A stretch of 64,000 bases of DNA from CAJCIS01 sp965276755 (GCA_965276755.1 OZ255625.1:2418001-2482000); one strand, 5' to 3'; numbered from the stretch's first letter, positions 7,485-17,400 are shown. Numbers and translations are program-made. The notes: generated from the sequence alone by a model not told the origin.

Positions 7485-8780
7485 TTGATCTGGCGTCCCT
7501 ACACCCAGATGCAGGGAGCAGCACCGCCGTTGCGCGTGGCGCGCACCGATGGCGTGCGTTTGTATCTGGAAGACGGCCGTGTGCTGATCGATGGTGTGGC
7601 GAGCTGGTGGACGGCGTGCCATGGCTACAATCATCCGCATATTCGCGCTTGCGTGCAGGCGCAGTTGGAGGCGATGCCGCACGTGATGTTCGGCGGGCTG
7701 ACCCATGCGCCGGCGGAGCGCCTGGCGGCCAGGCTGGCGGCGTTGTTGCCGGGCGATTTGGACCACGTGTTTTTTGCCGATAGCGGGTCGGTGGCTGTCG
7801 AGGTCGCGCTAAAGATGGCGGCGCAATATTGGTTGAATAAGGGCGTGCGGACGCGGACGCGGTTTTTGGCGTTTCGCGGCGGGTATCATGGCGATACGTT
7901 TGCGACGATGGCGGTGTGCGATCCGGAAGAGGGGATGCATGCGCTGTTTGGGCCGTTGCTGGCGCAGCATGCACTATTGCCGTTGCCTCGGGATCAGGCC
8001 TCGTTTGCGGCTTTATTGGGGTTTTTGGATGCGCATGCGGAGGGGCTTGCGGGGATAGTGATGGAGCCGCTTGTGCAGGGGGCGGGGGGGATGATTTTTC
8101 ATGCGCCTGAGGTTTTGCGGCGGGTGCGGGCTTTGGCGGATCGGCACGGGTTGCCGCTGATATTCGACGAGATATTTACCGGGTTTGGGCGGACTGGGAC
8201 ACTATTCGCGTGCGAGGCGGCGGGGGTGGTGCCGGATATCATTACACTTTCCAAGGCGCTGACTGGGGGGACGATGGCGCTGTCTGCCGCGGTTGCTCGG
8301 GGGCGTATATTCGAGGCTTTTTTGTCGGACGATCCGGCGCATGCTTTGATGCACGGGCCGACGTATATGGCCAATCCGCTGGCCTGTGCTGCGGCGAATG
8401 CTTCGCTGGATTTGTTTGAGAGGGAGGATCGGCTGGCGCAGGTGGCGGGGATTGCGGTGGGGCTGGAGGCGGGGTTGGAGCCTTGCCGGGGGATGGCTGG
8501 AGTGCGGGACGTGCGGATTTTGGGCGCGATTGGGGTGGTGGAATTGGCAGGGGGCGTTGATTTGGCCGCGTTGAAGGCGGCGTTTGTGGCGCGGGGGGTT
8601 TGGGTGCGGCCGTTTGGCAATGTGGTGTATTTGACGCCGGCTTTGACGATTGGGGGCGAGGATTTGGCGCGGCTTTGTGGGGCGGTGGTGGGGGTCGTGG
8701 GAGGATTTACAGGTTCGTGCGCGATGGCCCCAGACCGCGCCGGACTGGCAAGGGGGGAGCCGAAGAACGTCCGCATTTAA
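7485..8780 (+). CDS. bioA: Adenosylmethionine-8-amino-7-oxononanoate aminotransferase
   Basis: BioA transfers the amino group of S-adenosylmethionine to 7-keto-8-aminopelargonate to make 7,8-diaminopelargonate, the step two before BioB. It is a class III PLP aminotransferase of 431 residues. The family N-terminus (IWRPYTQMQ) requires a start before the first ATG, so the TTG at 7485 is the best start. Other motifs are FADSGSVAVEVALKM, FRGGYHGDT, IFDEIFTGFGRTG and the PLP lysine in TLSKALTGG. The last 25 or so residues (after GAVVGVVGG) look unlike the family and run antisense to the neighbouring gene at 8707, which suggests the original stop was lost by recombination. Confidence 0.95.
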   Translation: MIWRPYTQMQGAAPPLRVARTDGVRLYLEDGRVLIDGVASWWTACHGYNHPHIRACVQAQLEAMPHVMFGGLTHAPAERLAARLAALLPGDLDHVFFADSGSVAVEVALKMAAQYWLNKGVRTRTRFLAFRGGYHGDTFATMAVCDPEEGMHALFGPLLAQHALLPLPRDQASFAALLGFLDAHAEGLAGIVMEPLVQGAGGMIFHAPEVLRRVRALADRHGLPLIFDEIFTGFGRTGTLFACEAAGVVPDIITLSKALTGGTMALSAAVARGRIFEAFLSDDPAHALMHGPTYMANPLACAAANASLDLFEREDRLAQVAGIAVGLEAGLEPCRGMAGVRDVRILGAIGVVELAGGVDLAALKAAFVARGVWVRPFGNVVYLTPALTIGGEDLARLCGAVVGVVGGFTGSCAMAPDRAGLARGEPKNVRI

Positions 8781-9018
8781 GATTCCAGTACGCCCACGAA
8801 CGCGGATCGAAAATGCCGGGCGGGGCATTGTCGAGCACGTCCCGGAAGTCCTCTATTGAAACGATGCCGTTGAGTGCCGCCAGGTCTTCGGCCGTTCCGA
8901 AGGTCATGACGTGGGCCAGAAAATGCACCGTCGCCGCCAAGGCTTCGGCGGGCGGTTTGAACCAGACCACGCGTTCGGCCACGGCCAGCAGTTCAGGCGT
9001 TGGAGGGAGCGGCTTCAT
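8707..9018 (-). CDS. Small partner of AbiEii-type protein
   Basis: The 103-residue protein starts MKPLPPTPELLAVAERVVWF and contains KPPAEALAATVHFLAHVMTFGT and the conserved-looking PPGIFDPRSWAYWNLKCGR. Its start overlaps the stop of the nucleotidyltransferase gene upstream by 4 bp (ATGA), so the two are translationally coupled. Small proteins of this look are found next to AbiEii-like nucleotidyltransferases and may be the antitoxin or an accessory subunit; that role is inference. The C-terminus overlaps the 3' end of bioA by 74 bp on the opposite strand. Confidence 0.7.
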   Translation of the reverse strand: MKPLPPTPELLAVAERVVWFKPPAEALAATVHFLAHVMTFGTAEDLAALNGIVSIEDFRDVLDNAPPGIFDPRSWAYWNLKCGRSSAPPLPVRRGLGPSRTNL

Positions 9019-9683
9019 GGCATCGGACCATTGTCGGGGCGCTTGGCATAAGGTGTCAGCGTTGGGAGCCGGGTGACATCGACTGCCGCGACAGCGATGC
9101 CGAGCCGCATCCGCACATCGTCTGGCAAAGTTGGCACATCGTCGAAATATCCGAGCGCCTTGAGCGTGATGAGGGGGTTGAAACTCCGCCCGTAGACGAC
9201 CGATCCGCCGGCGAGTGCTGAGGGTAGATCGACCCCGTGCGTGAGGAGCGCGTCCATGTCCAGGTAATCCTTTACTTCGGCCCGTTTCTGCAAGACGGCT
9301 GCTTTGGTGGCGGCGATATCGAGCAGGGAGGCGACACGCAGACCGGTGTCCCGCGACTTATCGTGTGGAGCGCATCGTCCGAGATCGAGACCGCCGAAGA
9401 ATGATAGCAGCACGGGTCCGCCGCGTTGCACGCGGCACGTCAGAGTGTTGGCTGCGACGTGTATCCGTTCTGCTCCCTTCAAATAGGTGAGTTTGTTAGC
9501 CAGTGCGTCGGGATCAAAAGGGGCATTGGAGAAAAAATCGAAATCGACGGAGGTGCGATGAGCCAAACGCAAGGCAAGGGCGGTGCCGCCGTACAGCGTG
9601 AACGCAGCGGGGGTGTCGGCAAGTTCGGGCCATAGAGTGCGCTGTGGCTGCGGCAGCATCGTTAACTGAGGTGTGAAGTCCAT
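9015..9683 (-). CDS. AbiEii/AbiGii-type nucleotidyltransferase (toxin-like)
   Basis: The 222-residue protein carries the DNA-polymerase-beta-like nucleotidyltransferase signature GGTALALRLAHRTSVDFDFF, that is, a GG[T/S] motif followed by a DxD metal-binding pair, as in AbiEii-type toxins. In type IV toxin-antitoxin systems such enzymes nucleotidylate RNA or protein targets and stop growth during phage infection. Later segments (DIAATKAAVLQKRAEVKDYLDMDALL) match the helical part of the family. The usual AbiEi antitoxin with a winged helix is absent; the overlapping small gene at 8707-9018 takes its place. The position next to bioA, with an altered bioA end, suggests insertion as a module. Target unknown. 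Confidence 0.8.
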   Translation of the reverse strand: MDFTPQLTMLPQPQRTLWPELADTPAAFTLYGGTALALRLAHRTSVDFDFFSNAPFDPDALANKLTYLKGAERIHVAANTLTCRVQRGGPVLLSFFGGLDLGRCAPHDKSRDTGLRVASLLDIAATKAAVLQKRAEVKDYLDMDALLTHGVDLPSALAGGSVVYGRSFNPLITLKALGYFDDVPTLPDDVRMRLGIAVAAVDVTRLPTLTPYAKRPDNGPMP

Positions 9684-10058
9684 TCCGGAAGTATAGCCTT
9701 TTCTGGCGTCACTTCCACCAGGAATAAAGCTCGATTTGCAGCAGGATTATACCCAAGGCAATTGACCAAACAGATAAATTCTATTGCCATTGTGGACTGG
9801 AGCCAGTGACACCTTTCGACGATCGCTGGAGGTTCTATAAGTCCGCCGCATGTCGGCCAATCAGATGTAGCCGCGTCAGCCTGAAGCCGTTGCATAGAAA
9901 GCTCCGAGCAATCGGCCATAGGCGATTGCCCTGCCCTTGCATGGGTGCTCCGTTCCATTCCTTGCCAAACCGCAAATTCAACCACCCCGACGCCGGCTCT
10001 CGGTCATGCACGGCGATCGCTCTCATCGGCGATAAACGCAGAAGATGAAGCGAGTCCG
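9684..10058. other. Gene-free stretch
   Basis: Short open frames exist on both strands, but none has a recognised motif or a start with a ribosome binding site. The first 120 bp are A/T-richer and could hold the promoter of the nucleotidyltransferase pair. No hairpin terminator was seen. Confidence 0.5.
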
Positions 10059-10379
10059 TTAGCCGGGCGGCAGGCCCTCTACCCCGCACAGCGGTACGCT
10101 CTCTGTCCGGATGACGGCCGCTTCTCCCTGCTCCCGCGCTTCGAGGCCCGGCTTCCAGCGCGGATCAGCGTGAAAGCGAGCCCAATCGCCCTCGATCGCG
10201 TCGAGGCTGTCGTGGCGTACGATGTAGTGGAGCGCGTCGCCCGCGGGGGTCGCCCATTAGCCGACGCTCTCGATCTCGTACTCCCAGAGCATGGGCAGCA
10301 CCAGTTCACGAAAGATATGCTCGATCGTGTCCATCTTGTCCGGCGCGATCCAATAGTTGCGAAGCTCATAAGCGCTCAT
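10059..10379 (-). pseudogene. NIPSNAP family protein with premature stop
   Basis: The minus strand reads MSAYELRNYWIAPDKMD, then TIEHIFRELVLPMLWEYEIESVG, then a TAA at 10257-10259 in codon 41, then WATPAGDALHYIVRHDSLDA and on to a natural stop at 10059. The two parts are in one frame and together give a 106-residue NIPSNAP domain, a small dimeric ferredoxin-like fold often beside hydrolases or dioxygenases. One substitution explains the TAA. It follows the alpha/beta-hydrolase gene by 45 bp in the same direction and was probably in its operon. Without suppression only 40 residues would be made. Confidence 0.8.
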
Positions 10380-10424
10380 TCAGTGTCTCCCACCGTGCGT
10401 CACTTACACCCACGACATCCCTTC

Positions 10425-11363
10425 TCAATTCATGAAGCGCGCGAACCAGTCGAGCATCGGCTGCGGGCGACGCTGGAATTCGAGATAGCCATCCCAGCGC
10501 GCGCTCGTGCCCTCGATCCACTGAAGCTTCTTCTCGGTCGGAATTGCGTCGAAGGTTGCCTGCACGTCGCCAGGATAGGTCATGCGGTCGTCGCGGACCT
10601 GATAGACGAAGCTGGGCAGCACCGCCTTGGCCGCCCAGGGGATCGGCGACAGCTCGTCGAAGCGGAAGCCGACACGGAGGCGGCACGCCGTCTCGAGTTC
10701 CTCCATGCGATCGGGAAGCCCGATGCTTTCGAGCGTGCGGCCCATGATCGCGCCGACCGACAAAGGCTGGCACGCGACGAGGCAGCGCACGTCGCGAAAT
10801 TCCTCGGGATGGGCGTACATCGCGAACAGCGTCGAGTTCGCCCCGTTGCAGCGGGAGAACAGCCCGATCGTCATTCCTTCCAAATCATCGCGCTGGCGGG
10901 CGTAGACCAGCGAGCCGATCGCGTCACGCGACTCGAACCTTCCCGAAGTGGTCAGGCCGTTGCCTTGCCCGCTCCGCCCCATGTTGCGCGAATCATAGGT
11001 GAGGACGTTGTATCCCGCCTCGTGGAGGATGCGGTAATCCTCAACGTAATTGACCTCGAAATCGTTGCCGCCCCACTTGCCCAGCGACAGGAAAGGCTCC
11101 CTGTCGGTCGGGCAGCCATAGCGGTTAAAGTTGAGCGGGTGGTTGCAGATGATCAGCTTGTTGGAAGCCTGCCGCGGGATGAACCACCCCTCGATCGCCA
11201 CACCGTCCGCCGCTGGGAAGGTCACCTCTTCGAAGTCGAGGCCGAGTTCGTCGGGCGTATGGAGGATGGGCGCGCGGATCGGGTGGGCGAAGCCGTCCGC
11301 CACCTTGTTCAGCTTTTGGGCTACGTCATCGTCCCCGCCGTCGGGTTGCGAAAACTCGGGCAT
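10425..11363 (-). CDS. Alpha/beta hydrolase with Cys nucleophile
   Basis: The 312-residue cytoplasmic protein has an alpha/beta-hydrolase core: IEGWFIPRQASNKLIICNHPLNF (oxyanion strand), LTYDSRNMGRSG and the nucleophile elbow GLFSRCNGANS. There the expected G-x-S-x-G is replaced by S-R-C-N-G, so cysteine is the likely nucleophile, as in dienelactone hydrolases. The acid is probably Asp in VRDDRMTYP; the catalytic His is not clear in the GTSARWDGY segment where it would be expected. The ATG at 11363 is chosen because AAGGAG lies just upstream; a longer frame to 11468 lacks support. It sits between an MmyB-type regulator and the broken NIPSNAP gene. Confidence 0.85.
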   Translation of the reverse strand: MPEFSQPDGGDDDVAQKLNKVADGFAHPIRAPILHTPDELGLDFEEVTFPAADGVAIEGWFIPRQASNKLIICNHPLNFNRYGCPTDREPFLSLGKWGGNDFEVNYVEDYRILHEAGYNVLTYDSRNMGRSGQGNGLTTSGRFESRDAIGSLVYARQRDDLEGMTIGLFSRCNGANSTLFAMYAHPEEFRDVRCLVACQPLSVGAIMGRTLESIGLPDRMEELETACRLRVGFRFDELSPIPWAAKAVLPSFVYQVRDDRMTYPGDVQATFDAIPTEKKLQWIEGTSARWDGYLEFQRRPQPMLDWFARFMN

Positions 11364-11524
11364 GATGGATCTCCTTTGCTGCGCCTGGCCACTCGGACGA
11401 CAAAGACGCGGATGCCGATGGGCCGCGAAGTGGGCGCGAGGCGATCCGTCCAACAGTGGGAGCTTCATACCGGTAGTGTCGTTACCTGCCTGGCGACCGT
11501 CAGGCGACAGACGCCAGGCCCGAC

Positions 11525-12349
11525 TTACAAATGCCGATCGGCAAGCAGCGCCCGCACCTTATCAAAATCGGCCGGCATCGACGGCGTGTAAATCACCATG
11601 CATAGGTCCGGCTGTCCAATGGCGGCGAACGCCGTGTACTCCAGGGCAACAGCACCGACCTGCGGGTGAACGATGTGCTTGGTGCCTTCGCTGTAGGTGC
11701 TGACATCCTGCTCGGCCCACATGCTTCGAAACTCGTCGCTGTCCCGGCATAGCGCGTCCACGACTTCGGCAACACGGCCGCTCATTCCCACCCGTGTCGT
11801 CTCTAGCCGGAACGCCTCCACACTGAAGCGGGCGTCTGTCTCCCAATTTGGCATCTTGGCCCGTACAGCCTCGTTGCAGAAAAGCAGGCGCAGGATATTG
11901 CGTTCCTCGGGCGCAATCAGGGCGTAGTCTGTGAAGACGGCCACGGCGGCGCTGTTCCAAGCTACAAGGTCGGCGGCCGAATTTCTGACATAGGCCGGGC
12001 TGGTCGTAAGCGTGTCCAAAACACGCCGCAGGCGCGATGTGACACAATCCGGCGGCTCGTAAGCCGGCTCCGGCATGTATCGCCGGGCAAGCACGAACAG
12101 TTGCTCGCGCTCCGCCGTTGTCAGCTCCAGCGCGGATGCGATGCGCTCCAGCGCGGCGCTGGAGGGTTGCCCGCCGCGGCCCTGCTCTAGCCAAGTATAC
12201 CAGGTCGCGCTCACCTTGGCCCGCTGTGCGACCTCCTCTCGCCGCAGTCCAGGCGTGCGTCGGCGAACCAGTTCGAAGCCGAGCGCGACAGGATCAAGCC
12301 GCCGCCGCCGATCCTTGAGGTAAATCCCAAGCGCGTTGTCGTTCTCCAT
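11525..12349 (-). CDS. XRE/MmyB-type transcriptional regulator
   Basis: The 274-residue protein has an N-terminal helix-turn-helix (about residues 10-75, RRRTPGLRREEVAQRAKVS, then WYTWLEQGR) of the XRE type, and a C-terminal MmyB-like ligand-binding domain with VAWNSAAVAVFTDY, ILRLLFCNEAVRAK and the SYSEGTKHI-like segment STYSEGTKHIVHPQVG. MmyB-like domains are PAS-related and bind hydrophobic ligands in characterised members. It is transcribed in the same direction as the hydrolase and NIPSNAP genes 160 bp downstream and is a good candidate to control them. The ATG at 12349 gives the normal family N-terminus; an upstream ATG at 12397 is also in frame. Confidence 0.9.
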   Translation of the reverse strand: MENDNALGIYLKDRRRRLDPVALGFELVRRRTPGLRREEVAQRAKVSATWYTWLEQGRGGQPSSAALERIASALELTTAEREQLFVLARRYMPEPAYEPPDCVTSRLRRVLDTLTTSPAYVRNSAADLVAWNSAAVAVFTDYALIAPEERNILRLLFCNEAVRAKMPNWETDARFSVEAFRLETTRVGMSGRVAEVVDALCRDSDEFRSMWAEQDVSTYSEGTKHIVHPQVGAVALEYTAFAAIGQPDLCMVIYTPSMPADFDKVRALLADRHL

Positions 12350-12746
12350 TCGCGCGCCCTTCGTCTTCCTGACATGAGCAGGTTCAGATACGATCAAAAG
12401 TTGTGCGGCAGAAAGGCGTTTCAGCCCGACCGATGCGTCGTTCCCACGGCATCACCCTGCGCTCAGCCGCTGTCACAGGGCAGGGCCACCTCCGTCGCCC
12501 AGCACGACTGCTGAGCGCTGCCATCTCCGGCGCGGTGTAGCGCGTGCCGGAACTCAAGGTGTCCGTCAAACGATCCCAAAACGGGCATGCTGGCGCTGTC
12601 CGCCCATCCCAGCATCTGCACGGCAAGCCCGACACGATGAGTGCGGATGGGATGACGGCCAAGCATACTGCGATCGAACTGTATGTCGCCCTGAAATCCG
12701 CTGCGTGTAGCACGTCACGATAGCACCGCCCCGCACCAACTCACTT
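12350..12746. other. Gene-free stretch, possible degraded coding sequence
   Basis: The minus strand has an open stretch at about 12463-12700 whose translation (DRSMLGRHPIRTHRVGLAVQ, continuing MLGWADSASMPVLGS) looks protein-like, but it lacks a supported start and a recognised family. It may be a gene remnant. The part next to 12350 should hold the regulator's promoter. Confidence 0.35.
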
Positions 12747-13394
12747 CTATGCACGCCCCCGTTGCCCATATCCGCGAAACTGCTCCACCGTCGCGGCCAA
12801 TTGCGCCTCGCTCAACACCGGCGCCCCACCCAACAACAGCGCCCCGTACGTGATCGCCGCCTGCTCCTCAACCTCCTCCGCAATACTCAACGCCTGCCGC
12901 CAATCCCGCCCAATCGCCACCTGTCCATGATGCGCCAGCAAACATGCAAACCCCGACCCCATGGTCTCCACCACAGCCTCCGCCAACGCCACCGTGCCAA
13001 ACACCGCGAATGGCGCCACCGGCACCCGAGACGCGCCGGCCACCAGCACCATGTAATGGATCGGCTCGATCGCCTTGCCGCAACACGCCAGAATTGTCGC
13101 GTGCCGCGAATGGCAATGCACCACCGCGCCCGCCTCCCCCCGCCGCGCCAGGATTGCCTGGTGCATGCGATGCTCGCTGGACGGCACCATCTGGCCCGGC
13201 GGCGTCACCCCGTCATCGGCCACGAACACCATCGATTCCGCCAGCAGATCGTCCGGCGCCACGCCCGAGGGCGTAATCATCATGCCGCCGTCCACGCGGA
13301 TGGACGCGTTGCCGGACGTGCCGCGGTTGAGCCCGCTTGCGTGCATGCGCGCCATGACCGCCATTAGGCCGGCACGGGCTTTGTCATGAGTCAT
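12747..13394 (-). CDS. Class II aldolase/adducin family protein
   Basis: The 215-residue protein resembles L-fuculose-phosphate aldolase and related zinc enzymes that cleave or form sugar phosphates. Visible motifs are GLNRGTSGNASIRV (phosphate-binding loop), PSSEHRMHQ (catalytic Glu and following His), the zinc ligands HCHSRH and the third ligand His in LLAHHGQVAIG. The substrate cannot be read from sequence. The ATG at 13394 is preferred over an upstream frame extension because the latter is encoded by repeat B, which begins 2 bp upstream and supplies the AAGGAC ribosome binding site. A TetR regulator gene lies just upstream in the same direction. Confidence 0.9.
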   Translation of the reverse strand: MTHDKARAGLMAVMARMHASGLNRGTSGNASIRVDGGMMITPSGVAPDDLLAESMVFVADDGVTPPGQMVPSSEHRMHQAILARRGEAGAVVHCHSRHATILACCGKAIEPIHYMVLVAGASRVPVAPFAVFGTVALAEAVVETMGSGFACLLAHHGQVAIGRDWRQALSIAEEVEEQAAITYGALLLGGAPVLSEAQLAATVEQFRGYGQRGRA

Positions 13395-13395
13395 A

Positions 13396-13508
13396 GGAAG
13401 CAGTCCTTTTTTGAAAAAAAGGACCAAAAAACTTTTATCATTTAGAGTCGAAGCCTAAAAGACAAAAGTTTTTTGCTTCTTTTTTTCAAAAAAGAAGACC
13501 TTCCTTCT
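13396..13508. repeat. Repeat B (A/T-rich palindromic element)
   Basis: The stretch starts AGGAAGCAGTCC, then TTTTTTGAAAAAAAGGACC, then an A/T spacer, then AAAGTTTTTTGCTTC and a TTTTTTTCAAAAAAGAAG arm ending CCTTCCTT. Very similar copies are at 17945-18034 and 39528-39643. Each contains two hairpins with T runs and could act as a bidirectional terminator. Confidence 0.85.
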
Positions 13509-13509
13509 T

Positions 13510-14209
13510 CTACCTGAACCGCATAAAATACCGCACCATCATCCAGCTCAACTCCGCAATCATCTTGTCCGCATCCTGCTCCGGCTCCTCGATGATCATC
13601 TCAATCGCTGCCGAGCACATCTCGATATTCAGCCGCACCGCAATGCAAAGCGTCTCATCGCTCGTCTCCGTAAACCGCGGCCGCAACGCGCGGAAAACAG
13701 CCCCAACCATCTTCTCGCGCGACTGCGTGCGCACCTCACGCAGCATCGGCACGGCGCGCATCGCACGCCCAATCCACAGCGCCGCCGGCTGCGCGCGCGT
13801 GATCTCGACCACACGCTTTTGCACGGCGAATTCCTGCGCATGGGCTTCCTCGACCGTGGTTGCGGTCAAGCCGTCTCCTGCCATCCAGTCATATACCACC
13901 TGGTCCTGCACCTGCATCAGCCTTATGCCCAGCTCGCGCAGCAACGCGTATTTATTGGGAAAGTAGCGATAGAGCGCGGGCGGGGTCAGATTGGCGCGCG
14001 CGCAGATCAGGTTGGTGGACAGGCTGTCGATGCCCACCTCCTCCAGCAGGCGCGCGGCCGCGGCCAGGATCGCCTCGTAGGTGGCGCGAGCGCTCCTGCA
14101 GGGGCTGGGCCTTGGCCTGCACGTCCACGCCGCTGCTGGGGCGCAGGCCGGGGCGGGCAGCCAGGCGCAGGGACGGTTCGGCAGCCCGGGGCATCGACTT
14201 GCGGGTCAT
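13510..14209 (-). pseudogene. TetR family regulator with N-terminal frameshift
   Basis: The main frame (13510 to a GTG at 14037) begins inside the DNA-binding domain: GIDSLSTNLICARANL, then TPPALYRYFPNKYALL, the recognition helix region, then a ligand domain to a natural end. The first helix (ATYEAILAAAARLLEEV) is readable upstream in the same frame but has no start codon. The start region (MTRKSMPRAAEPSLRLAARP from the ATG at 14209) lies in another frame. The frames meet at about 14081-14092, where restoring GC in CGCTCGCGCCACC joins ERSR to ATYEA. This implies a 2-base loss. It would have controlled the neighbouring aldolase or the divergent glycosyltransferase. An assembly error is possible. 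Confidence 0.75.
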
Positions 14210-14407
14210 GCCACCCATGGAAAACCTGCGCGCGCCGCGCCGCAACGTTTCTTTGTAACAATCGCGCCAAAGTGCCGCGGTGCTTGGCGCGGCGGCCTCT
14301 ACGCGCTACCCGGGGCGGTGTGGCCTGGTGACACAAATGCACCAGGGCACTGGCGCAAGACGCAATCAATGGCTTAGGACTGGCAGTATCACTCTCGCGA
14401 GGGTTGC

Positions 14408-17400
14408 ATGCCGGATGGGGTGCGGATGGCTGGGCCCGAGTACGACGAGAGCAATTTCCCTGAGTTCCTCTATCTCGAGGCCTTTCTGGACGTGCGGGAC
14501 GCTGTCGCCGCCGGCACCTTCCGCAACGGCTATGAGCACTACGACACCTATGGGCGGGCCGAAATCGCGGCCGCCCTGCGCCCTTCGCCCTTCAGCGGCG
14601 GGCGGATGGACATGCAGCGCTCCATACTGCCGCCGGCGGATCTGGACACGCCGGTGCCGCCGGCGGAGACAGCTTTGCTGCGCACGGGCTCGGCCGGCGC
14701 CGTTGCCTACACGCCTCCGCCCGCGCCCACGCTGAGCTACCCCGACCCGGCGGAGTTTTTCGATGAAGCGCTCTATGTTGCACTGAACCCCGATGTCGCC
14801 GAACGCCTGGCCAGCGGGCAATTGCGTGACGCTTCCGCGCATTGGCGCGAACACGGCCACGCCGAAACGCTTCGGGGTGCGAGGCCCAGCATCGTGGATG
14901 ACGGCTGGTATGCCGGCATGGCCGCACCTGACCCTGGCGTGCCGAGCGACATCGACGCCTTCAACGCGGAAACCTATCTGCTGCTGTATCCCGATGTGCT
15001 CGCAGCCCTGGGGCCCAGCCCGGAAGCGGCGCGCCTGCACTGGCTCAATCACGGGCGGCTGGAAGGGCGCGTCGGACCGGGCATTGCGCCTTATCGGGAC
15101 TGGCAGGCGCGCCCGCACCGGGTGCTGGCCAAGCCGTTCGGCGTGAACGTGTTCGGGCCTTTTGCGGCGACCTCCGGCCTGGGCACGGCCGCGCGCAGCC
15201 TGTTGCGCGCGCTGCGCAGCACCGGCATGCCGCTGGAAATCCATGCCTTCGACGTGACGCGGGCCAAGCCGCGCATAACGCCGGCCGAACGGGCGCGCGC
15301 GCCCACCTACAGGCTGAACCTGATCCTGGCCAACGCCGATCAGATGGCGCGCCTGACCGCGCTCTATCCCGCCGGCACGTTCGATGACGCTTATAACATC
15401 GCTGTCTGGGCCTGGGAACTTGCCGCCTTTCGCGCCGACTGGTTCGCGGCGTTTGCGCCCGTGGACGAGATCTGGACCAATAGCGCGTTCGAGATGCATT
15501 CGATCGGCGCGGTCAGTCCGGTGCCGCTGTGCAAAATACCGTTGCCGGTCGAGGTCATTTGGGCGGACCCGCGCGCCGGGCGCGAAGCGTTCGCCATTCC
15601 GCAGGACCGCTTTGTGTTCATGGTGGCCTTCGATGTCGGCAGCACGTCGGCACGCAAGAACCCGAAGATGGTGGTGGAAGCTTTCCGCGAGGCTTTCCCG
15701 GCCGATGAAAACGTCTTCCTGGTCATTAAATTCCATTCGACGTCCGTGGAGCCGGCGATTACGCGTCAACTGACGCAGGCGCTGCGGGGCGCGGACAACG
15801 TGCTGGTGATTTCGGATCTGCTGAGCGAGGCCGACATGGTCCTGCTGCGCGCGGCGTGCGACTGCTTTGTTTCTGCCCATCGCAGCGAGGGTTTTGGGCT
15901 CAACATTGCCGAATTCATGGCGTTGGGAAAACCAGTTATTGCAACTGGTTACTCGGGAAACATGGAGTTTTTCGATGAAAGCGTGGGTTATCCGATCGAT
16001 TACACGCTGACTGAGGTCCGCGTACAGGCCGGCCCCTATATGCCGTTCTATGTCTGGGCCGAACCCGATCGCGACAGCCTGATTGCGCAATTCCGCCGCG
16101 TCTATGAAAATCAGGGCGAGGCGTGGGCGCGCGGCGCCGCGGCGGCTGCACGCATCCGTGCCGATCTCAGCCCGGCGCGCATCGGCCAGGAAATCAGGCG
16201 GCGCATGCATGTGGCGGGGCTTGCGGCCGAGCTGCCGCCCTATCTGGCGTGGATCGGCAAGACGCGTCATTTGACCGGACCTGCGCCGGTGGCGGCGTTG
16301 ACCACCGAACAGCGCCACGCCATCCTATCGCTGGGCATGCGGCGGCCGGTGATCAGTTTGATCGTGCCGGTGTATAATGTGCCGGCACGATTCCTCGAGG
16401 CGTGCATCGCATCCGTGCGTGCGCAGAGCTATCCTTTCTGGGAATTGTGCCTGTGCGATGACGCCAGCACCGATGACACGTCACTGGCTGTGCTCGCGCG
16501 CCTGCAGGGTTCAGACCCGCGCATACGCATCCGCCATCTGGCGCAGAATGGCGGCATTTCGGCGGCGTCCAATGTCGCGGTCGAGATGGCGACGGGCGAG
16601 TTCATTGCGATGCTGGACAATGACGATACGCTGGCACCGGATGCTTTGCTGGAAATTGCGCGCGCGCTGTTCCATGACGAGAAGATCGATGTTCTCTATA
16701 CGGACGAGGATAAGATCGATGAGAACGATAGGCTGATCGATACCTACTACAAGCCCGATTTCTCGCCCGAGCACCTCGAATCGGTCATGTATGTTTTGCA
16801 CATGCTGACCGTACGAAAAAAGTTGTTCCTTGACGTCGGTGGGTTTCGCGACGATTACACAGGCGCGCAGGATTACGACCTGATGCTGCGCCTCTCGCGC
16901 GAAACAACGCGCATCCACCACATCCCGCGCGCGCTCTACCATTGGCGCGCGTTGCCGGGCTCGGCCGCTGCGGTGGTGGACGCCAAGCCCTATGCGCTGC
17001 GCGCCGGCTTCCGCGCGCTGGAGGATCATGTGGCGCAGCGCCACGGCAAGCACGCCTGGGTGGAGGACGGGTTGCTGCCTGGCACCTTTCGCGTCCGCCG
17101 CCTGTTGCTGGGAAAGCCGCGAATCTCGCTGCTGATCTTGACCAATAACGGCGCGCTGGATCTGCCTGGCCGCGCGCGCTTTCAGATGGTGGACAATCTG
17201 GTCGACAGCATCCTGCGCCGTACCGCCTATCGCAACTTCGAGATTGTGGTGGTGGACAATTCCAAGCTCAGCCGCAGCCAGATCGCGCGTTTCGACACCT
17301 TAGGCGTGCGCGTGGAGAATTACAACGGGCGCGTGATCCCGTTCAATTATGCGGCCAAGGCCAACTTTGCGCTGCGCGTCTGCCGCACCGAACACCTGGT

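Noticed and set aside
9662..9985. 107-codon minus-strand open frame upstream of the AbiEii-type gene
   Set aside because: No ribosome binding site or motif, and codon use looks non-coding.
9945..11591. Long plus-strand open frame opposite the alpha/beta hydrolase
   Set aside because: It is antisense to well-supported genes, has no family motif, and long antisense frames are common in GC-rich DNA.
14366..16318. 650-codon minus-strand open frame inside the large glycosyltransferase
   Set aside because: Its translation is rich in Arg/Gly/His without motifs, and the sense strand shows clear GT4 signatures.
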